Below the pieces are notes generated by a model. That model saw nothing but the letters and a program-made list of their open reading frames with translations, made no database searches and was not told the DNA's origin. The translations under genes and the position numbers were made by a program. Source: Hyphomicrobiaceae bacterium UBA4118 (GTDB taxonomy: Bacteria > Pseudomonadota > Alphaproteobacteria > Rhizobiales > Methyloligellaceae). From it: a DNA stretch of 10,584 bases. The stretch covers positions 1,421 to 12,004 of the forward strand of contig DFXC01000024.1 in assembly GCA_002383105.1 (NCBI GenBank), in the 5' to 3' direction. Positions 7,496 through 10,584 of this stretch are shown piece by piece (the first letter of the stretch is position 1; each line of letters begins with the position of its first letter).

Positions 7496-7523
7496 CTTGT
7501 TGGCGCTAACCATGGCCAACAAG
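7496..7523. promoter_or_regulatory. Perfect 9-bp inverted repeat upstream of the cyclic-di-GMP gene
   Basis: CTTGTTGGC (7496-7504) and GCCAACAAG (7515-7523) are perfect inverted copies around a 10-bp centre, 39 bp upstream of the preferred GTG start. The size and spacing suit either a dimeric repressor site or an RNA hairpin in the leader. The remainder of the 211-bp gap between this gene and the membrane protein gene (7458-7668) shows no credible ORF, RNA gene or clear - strand promoter. Confidence 0.4.
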
Positions 7524-7668
7524 GCTTGAGAAAGCCGCCACCACAGACGCCCTCTCTAGGGCGAGATCGCGCGCGAATGACGGCAAGGGCGCGGCTTCAG
7601 ACGCCTTTCTCGCCTCTTGGTTGACAAATGCTTGCGAGCGCTAGGAAGCAGCTGCCGACGGACGGCCG

Positions 7669-8124
7669 CTAAGCGGGAGGGCCCACGCTATAGTCGCGGC
7701 GCGCGGCACTGATGGTCACCGAGAAGCCCGCGATCACGTCGATCATCGACATCAGCATGAGTAGGAAGAAGGTCGAGGTCGCGGCCCGGTCCCAGATCAG
7801 GAACAGGATCAGGCAGGCGACGAAAACCATCATCGAGAAGGCGTGGTCGACCACCGAGGCGCCGCCGGTGCGCGTCGCTTTTACGATCTCGAAGAAGAGA
7901 AGGCCGAGGCCGACGGCAAGGAGGATGTCGCCAAGCGCGATCTGCCACAGTCCTAATGACGGGAGGGTCACCGTGAAGCGCGACGTGCCGAAATCGGCGC
8001 CGGCGCCGGCAAAGGTCACATAGGCCAGGACCGGGATGACGAGCAAGGGCACGGCGGCCATCCAGCTCCGCCGCTCGCGCTTGTGGACGACCCTGCCTTC
8101 AGGCTCCGGTTCCATCGTGACCAT
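7669..8124 (-). CDS. Small four-helix membrane protein of unknown function
   Basis: I do not recognise a characterised family. The 151-residue product has a charged N-terminus (EPEPEGRVVHKRERR, 5-19) and four hydrophobic stretches long enough to span the inner membrane, at about 21-41, 60-82, 93-111 and 116-139. It ends in a short polar tail with SAARRDY. The first loop (about 42-58) contains ADFGTSRFTVTLPS. ATG 8124 is preferred because AGGGGG stands five bases upstream, though ATG 8115 is also possible. The gene lies 50 bp after rpmF on the same strand with no strong terminator between, so it may be cotranscribed. Codon use matches its neighbours. From memory, similar small proteins occur next to rpmF in related Rhizobiales, but their role is unknown to me. 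Confidence 0.8.
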   Translation of the reverse strand: MVTMEPEPEGRVVHKRERRSWMAAVPLLVIPVLAYVTFAGAGADFGTSRFTVTLPSLGLWQIALGDILLAVGLGLLFFEIVKATRTGGASVVDHAFSMMVFVACLILFLIWDRAATSTFFLLMLMSMIDVIAGFSVTISAARRDYSVGPPA

Positions 8125-8174
8125 CCGAGCCCCCTAGCCGCCCAGCCAGGCCGACAGGCGCCATCGATAGCGCT

Positions 8175-8360
8175 CTAGGCCTCTTCCTTGACGTCGAGCA
8201 CCTGACGGCCCCGATACCGGCCCGACTTCAGGTCGATATGATGCGGCCGGCGAAGGCCGCCAGACTCCTTGTCCTCGACGTAAGTCGGCGCTGCCAGCGC
8301 GTCGTGACTCCGCCGGTTGCCGCGCTTCATGCGCGAGGTTTTGCGTTTAGGTACAGCCAT
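8175..8360 (-). CDS. rpmF: 50S ribosomal protein L32
   Basis: A 61-residue basic protein of the large ribosomal subunit. The N-terminus [20 protein letters not shown] is the classic L32 start, followed by the [16 protein letters not shown] region. No cysteine is present, so this is the zinc-free form without CxxC pairs. ATG 8360 is preceded by AGGA at a suitable distance. A well-formed promoter lies upstream (8412-8440). The next gene on the strand is the four-helix membrane protein, and mtgA lies 99 bp upstream in the same orientation. Confidence 0.98.
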   Translation of the reverse strand: MAVPKRKTSRMKRGNRRSHDALAAPTYVEDKESGGLRRPHHIDLKSGRYRGRQVLDVKEEA

Positions 8361-8411
8361 GGTCGAAAATCCTGTGAGCGGCCGCGATCCTCGCGGGGCT
8401 TCGTGGGCGCC

Positions 8412-8440
8412 CTTATAGGGGCAATCGTTTCGGCTGGCCA
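8412..8440 (-). promoter_or_regulatory. Candidate sigma-70 promoter of rpmF
   Basis: On the - strand, TGGCCA (8440-8435, four of six bases of the -35 consensus) is separated by exactly 17 bases from TATAAG (8417-8412, five of six of the -10 consensus). Transcription would start near 8405, giving a leader of about 45 nt with an AGGA ribosome-binding site. It lies in the 99-bp gap between mtgA and rpmF, which otherwise contains nothing recognisable. An AT-rich -10 stands out in this GC-rich DNA. Confidence 0.55.
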
Positions 8441-8459
8441 GAGGGGGCGGCCCGAATCC

Positions 8460-9182
8460 TCAAGGTTGCGGCAGGACGCAATTCGAGCGCTGCGCCAGGA
8501 TCGGCAGGCGGCGCTCGACCGCTCCGGCGATCCTGAGCATCCGCGCGGAGGGCTTGGCCGGATTGCGCAAGCGTGGACTGGGCAGCGCCACCGCCAGCAT
8601 AATGGCTTCGCGGCGGGTCAGCTCGGCCGCACTTTTGTGGAAATAGTACCGGCTTGCCGCCTCGGCCCCGAAAATGCCGGGCCCCCATTGGGCGACGTTG
8701 AGATAGACCTCCATCATCCGCCGCTTGGGCCAGATGAAGGACATGACATAGGCGAGCGGCATCTCGAGCGCCTTGCGCGTATAGCTCCGCCCATTCCACA
8801 GATAGAGATTTTTCGCCGTCTGCATCGGGATGGTGCTGGCGCCGCGGAAGCCGCCGTCGTCGAGGGCCTCCCTGACCGCGCCCCAATCGACGCCCCAATG
8901 CACGCAGAAGCGGCCGTCCTCGCTGGCGATCACCGCCAAAGGAAGGCTAGGAGAGATGTCGTCGAGCGGCACCCAATGGCGGCGGAACGTGTAGCCCTTC
9001 AGCTTTTCGGCGATCATCACCGTGGTGAAAGGCGGATTGATGAAGCGGAAGGCGACGATGGAGAGGAAAAGCGCCGCGAGAACACCAAGCGCTATGAGCG
9101 CGGCGTGGCGCAGCCAAGGATGTTTCACGCGTCTCCTGGTGCGCTTCCGGGGGCGCTCGCCTGAGACTGCTTGAATCGCCAT
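8460..9182 (-). CDS. mtgA: Monofunctional biosynthetic peptidoglycan transglycosylase MtgA
   Basis: A 240-residue family GT51 glycosyltransferase that polymerises lipid II into glycan strands on the periplasmic face of the inner membrane. A very basic N-terminus (RPRKRTRRRVK, 10-20) precedes one membrane anchor at about 26-46, giving an N-in/C-out topology. GT51 motifs appear in order: SEDGRFCVHWGVD (87-99, catalytic Glu88), GASTIPMQTAKNLYLW (114-129), RKALE with the second glutamate Glu140, WPKRRMMEVYLN (151-162) and GIFGAEAASRYYF (169-181). There is no transpeptidase domain, and length fits MtgA rather than a class A PBP. ATG 9182 has GGGAGG about 14 bases upstream, a long spacing, but no better start is visible. 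It is divergent from ispA across 63 bp and followed on the same strand by rpmF. Confidence 0.95.
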   Translation of the reverse strand: MAIQAVSGERPRKRTRRRVKHPWLRHAALIALGVLAALFLSIVAFRFINPPFTTVMIAEKLKGYTFRRHWVPLDDISPSLPLAVIASEDGRFCVHWGVDWGAVREALDDGGFRGASTIPMQTAKNLYLWNGRSYTRKALEMPLAYVMSFIWPKRRMMEVYLNVAQWGPGIFGAEAASRYYFHKSAAELTRREAIMLAVALPSPRLRNPAKPSARMLRIAGAVERRLPILAQRSNCVLPQP

Positions 9183-9203
9183 AGGCTTGGGTTGTACCTC
9201 CCG

Positions 9204-9221
9204 GTTGCTGCATCGAGCAAC
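9204..9221. promoter_or_regulatory. Inverted repeat in the mtgA-ispA divergent gap
   Basis: GTTGCT (9204-9209) and AGCAAC (9216-9221) are perfect inverted copies around a six-base centre. They sit in the middle of the 63-bp gap between two divergent genes, where both promoters must lie unless one is within a coding region. A weak + strand -10-like TATTAG (9226-9231) lies just downstream, so a protein bound here would overlap the ispA promoter. This could be an operator, but six-bp arms also arise by chance. Confidence 0.3.
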
Positions 9222-9230
9222 GTGGTATTA

Positions 9231-9245
9231 GGGTAAGGCTTACCC
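9231..9245. promoter_or_regulatory. Perfect 15-bp palindrome abutting the ispA start codon
   Basis: GGGTAAG (9231-9237) and CTTACCC (9239-9245) are perfect inverted copies around a single central G. The palindrome ends on the base before the ATG at 9246. It contains TAAGG (9234-9238), the only ribosome-binding-like sequence for that start. The odd spacing suggests a protein site more than an RNA hairpin, since a one-base loop cannot form without opening pairs. Confidence 0.45.
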
Positions 9246-10184
9246 ATGGATTTGCGGCAAACGGCCGCTCTTTCTGACTCTTTCCACAAGATGACCTTTC
9301 TTAAAGAGCTCGAACGCGTCGCTTGGGTCGTTGAGCGGCGGCTCGACGAGCTTCTCGGCCAAGGCCGCGCCCCAATCGGGGGAGCTACCGAGCTCGCCCA
9401 AGCCATGCGCTATGCCGTGCTCGGCGGCGGCAAGCGCATCAGGCCGTTCCTTCTCATGGAATCGGCGCGTTTGTTTGGCGTGAGCGAGGGGGAGGCGCTC
9501 GATGCCGCTTGCGCGCTAGAATGCGTCCATTGCTACTCCCTGGTGCATGACGACCTGCCGGCCATGGACGACGACGCCGTCCGCCGCGGCCGCCCTACCC
9601 TTCATATCGCCTTCGGCGAGGCGACCGCGATCCTTGCCGGCGACGCCCTCCTGACGCTTGCCTTCGAGATCCTGGGCGACCCACGCCTGCATCAAGACCC
9701 GGCCATCCGCGCCGAGCTCGTCCTCGATCTCGCCAAGGCCGGCGGCTGGCAGGGCATGGCGCTCGGCCAGGCGCTCGATCTCAGCGCCGAGAGGCAAGGC
9801 TTCGGCCAGGCTGACGTGGCCACCATGCAGGCACTCAAGACCGGCGCCTTGTTCCGCTTCGCTTGCGAGGCGGGCGCCGTTCTCGGCCGCGCCGACGCTT
9901 CGGAGCGCGCCGCGCTTCAGGCTTATGCGTCAGCCTTCGGCCAGGCCTTCCAGCTCGCCGACGACCTCCTCGACGCCCAAGGCGACGCAGAAGCTGTCGG
10001 CAAGGCCGTGGCCAAGGATGCCGCCCGTGGCAAGGCGACGCTGGTGGCGTTGATGGGGGTCGAAGCCGCCAAGACGCGGCTCGGCGTGCTCCTGCAAGAG
10101 GCAGAAGCAGCCCTTGCGCCCTTCGGCGACCGAGCTATCACCTTGCTGGACACGGTGCGCTTCGCCGTGAACCGCAAGCGCTGA
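9246..10184 (+). CDS. ispA: Farnesyl diphosphate synthase (polyprenyl synthetase family)
   Basis: A 312-residue trans-prenyltransferase that condenses IPP with DMAPP and GPP to make C15 farnesyl diphosphate, precursor of undecaprenyl phosphate, quinone side chains and hopanoids. GGGKRIRP (60-67) binds IPP. The first Asp-rich motif DDLPAMD is at 102-108 (with the Pro-Ala insertion of bacterial FPP synthases) and the second, DDLLD, at 239-243. Tyr97, five residues before the first motif, fits the short-chain length control of bacterial FPP synthases, so GPP or longer products are less likely. KTGALF (198-203) is also typical. ATG 9246 has TAAGG at a seven-base spacing. ATG 9291 (MTFLKELERV) aligns better with family N-termini but lacks a clear ribosome-binding site, so the start is open. 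The usual xseB/dxs partners are not seen nearby. Confidence 0.93.
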   Translation: MDLRQTAALSDSFHKMTFLKELERVAWVVERRLDELLGQGRAPIGGATELAQAMRYAVLGGGKRIRPFLLMESARLFGVSEGEALDAACALECVHCYSLVHDDLPAMDDDAVRRGRPTLHIAFGEATAILAGDALLTLAFEILGDPRLHQDPAIRAELVLDLAKAGGWQGMALGQALDLSAERQGFGQADVATMQALKTGALFRFACEAGAVLGRADASERAALQAYASAFGQAFQLADDLLDAQGDAEAVGKAVAKDAARGKATLVALMGVEAAKTRLGVLLQEAEAALAPFGDRAITLLDTVRFAVNRKR

Positions 10185-10198
10185 AACGGGGGGATGGG

Positions 10199-10584
10199 AT
10201 GGCGCCAAAGGGACAAGCAACCAAAGCACCGGCAAAGCAGGAGTCCATAGGGGCGGCGCTCGCCAGACGTGCCCGGGCGCAAATCCGGTTCTTGATCGCG
10301 CTCGCCGTCGGCGTCGCCGTCGCGCTCCTCGCACCCTTCGACGAAAGGATCCCGCGTGTCCTCGCCGGCTGGAACGCGGGCGGCTGGCTCTATTTGGTGC
10401 TCGTCGCCATCAAGATGTGGCGGGCCGAGATCGACGGCATCAAGCGCGAGGCGAGCATCGAGCGGGAGAGCCGCATCGTCGTCCTTGTCGTCGTCACCCT
10501 CGGCTCGATCTTCACCATGCTTGCGCTGTTCGCCCAGCTCATGGCGCTCAAAAGCGAGCATGGCCTGGACCGGACTCTCAGCGT
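10199..10584 (+). CDS. DUF1345-like integral membrane protein, 3' end cut by window
   Basis: The frame is open from ATG 10199 to the window end, giving 128 residues so far. It begins MAPKGQATKAPAKQES, a Lys/Ala-rich tail, then three hydrophobic segments at about 30-46, 60-74 and 92-112. LAGWNAGGWLYLVLVAIKMW (55-74) followed by IKREASIERESR is the pattern I associate with DUF1345 membrane proteins, whose function is unknown to me. GGGGGG lies five bases before ATGGG ATG and serves as the ribosome-binding site. An ATG at 10194 is in another frame and stops quickly. The gene starts 14 bp after the ispA stop in the same orientation, so cotranscription is likely. Family assignment is by eye only and the C-terminal half is outside the window. 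Confidence 0.75.
   Translation, partial: MAPKGQATKAPAKQESIGAALARRARAQIRFLIALAVGVAVALLAPFDERIPRVLAGWNAGGWLYLVLVAIKMWRAEIDGIKREASIERESRIVVLVVVTLGSIFTMLALFAQLMALKSEHGLDRTLS

Noticed and set aside
7621..7649. A perfect TTGACA on the + strand, suggestive of a promoter or small RNA
   Set aside because: No -10-like hexamer occurs at 16-18 bases, no + strand gene follows for 1.6 kb, and no terminator hairpin with a T-run is visible downstream.
8125..8174. Possible terminator between rpmF and the membrane protein gene
   Set aside because: Only a weak GCGC/GCGC pair is present, with no T-run; not enough to call.
8238..9164. A 308-codon + strand open frame antisense to rpmF and mtgA
   Set aside because: Both opposing genes are unmistakable. 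The frame has no ribosome-binding site or known fold and is Arg/Ala-rich.
1..10584. Search for a novel defence, mobile or secretion system
   Set aside because: All long coding regions but one small membrane protein and the partial DUF1345-like gene belong to recognisable core families. There is no integrase, transposase, CRISPR spacing, toxin-antitoxin pair or tRNA-linked attachment site in view.

Overview
The window reads as an ordinary chromosomal housekeeping segment of a high-GC alphaproteobacterium, most likely in the Hyphomicrobiales (Rhizobiales) near the Bradyrhizobium/Rhodopseudomonas/Pseudolabrys group. The evidence is strong G/C bias at third codon positions, protein sequences that resemble that order, an rpmF-mtgA-ispA neighbourhood and a hisC-tyrC pair next to metX-metW, and three interspersed palindromic repeat families of types I recall from these genomes. 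I see no phage, transposase, CRISPR, toxin-antitoxin, rRNA or tRNA gene and no clear undescribed system.

Positions 1-2905: a palindromic repeat (4-74) leads into a SAM-dependent methyltransferase gene on the + strand (88-828). This converges on metW, and the two stop codons share one CTAG. metW is translationally coupled behind metX on the - strand. Together they form the methionine unit (homoserine O-acyltransferase plus its partner MetW). The metX leader holds a large multi-hairpin repeat (2672-2769), with a weak candidate promoter beyond it.

Positions 2906-5172: divergent from metX, hisC and tyrC overlap by ATGA and form an aromatic amino acid/histidine unit (PLP aminotransferase plus prephenate dehydrogenase). 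After tyrC, a second large composite repeat (4984-5115) fills the gap.

Positions 5173-8360: a ChaC-type gamma-glutamylcyclotransferase gene (+) converges on a PAS-GGDEF-EAL cyclic-di-GMP protein gene (-), again with overlapping stop codons. Further along the - strand come a four-helix membrane protein of unknown function and rpmF (ribosomal protein L32), which has a recognisable promoter at 8412-8440.

Positions 8460-10584: mtgA (monofunctional peptidoglycan glycosyltransferase, -) diverges from ispA (farnesyl diphosphate synthase, +) across only 63 bp packed with two inverted repeats. ispA is followed after 14 bp by a DUF1345-like membrane protein gene that runs off the window end. MtgA and IspA both bear on cell-wall building, since IspA makes the precursor of the undecaprenyl lipid carrier that MtgA's lipid II substrate uses.

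The features most worth a second look are the overlapping convergent stop codons (two pairs), the three repeat elements placed at gene-unit boundaries, the perfect palindrome abutting the ispA start, and the degenerate GGDEF/modified EAL motifs of the cyclic-di-GMP protein.
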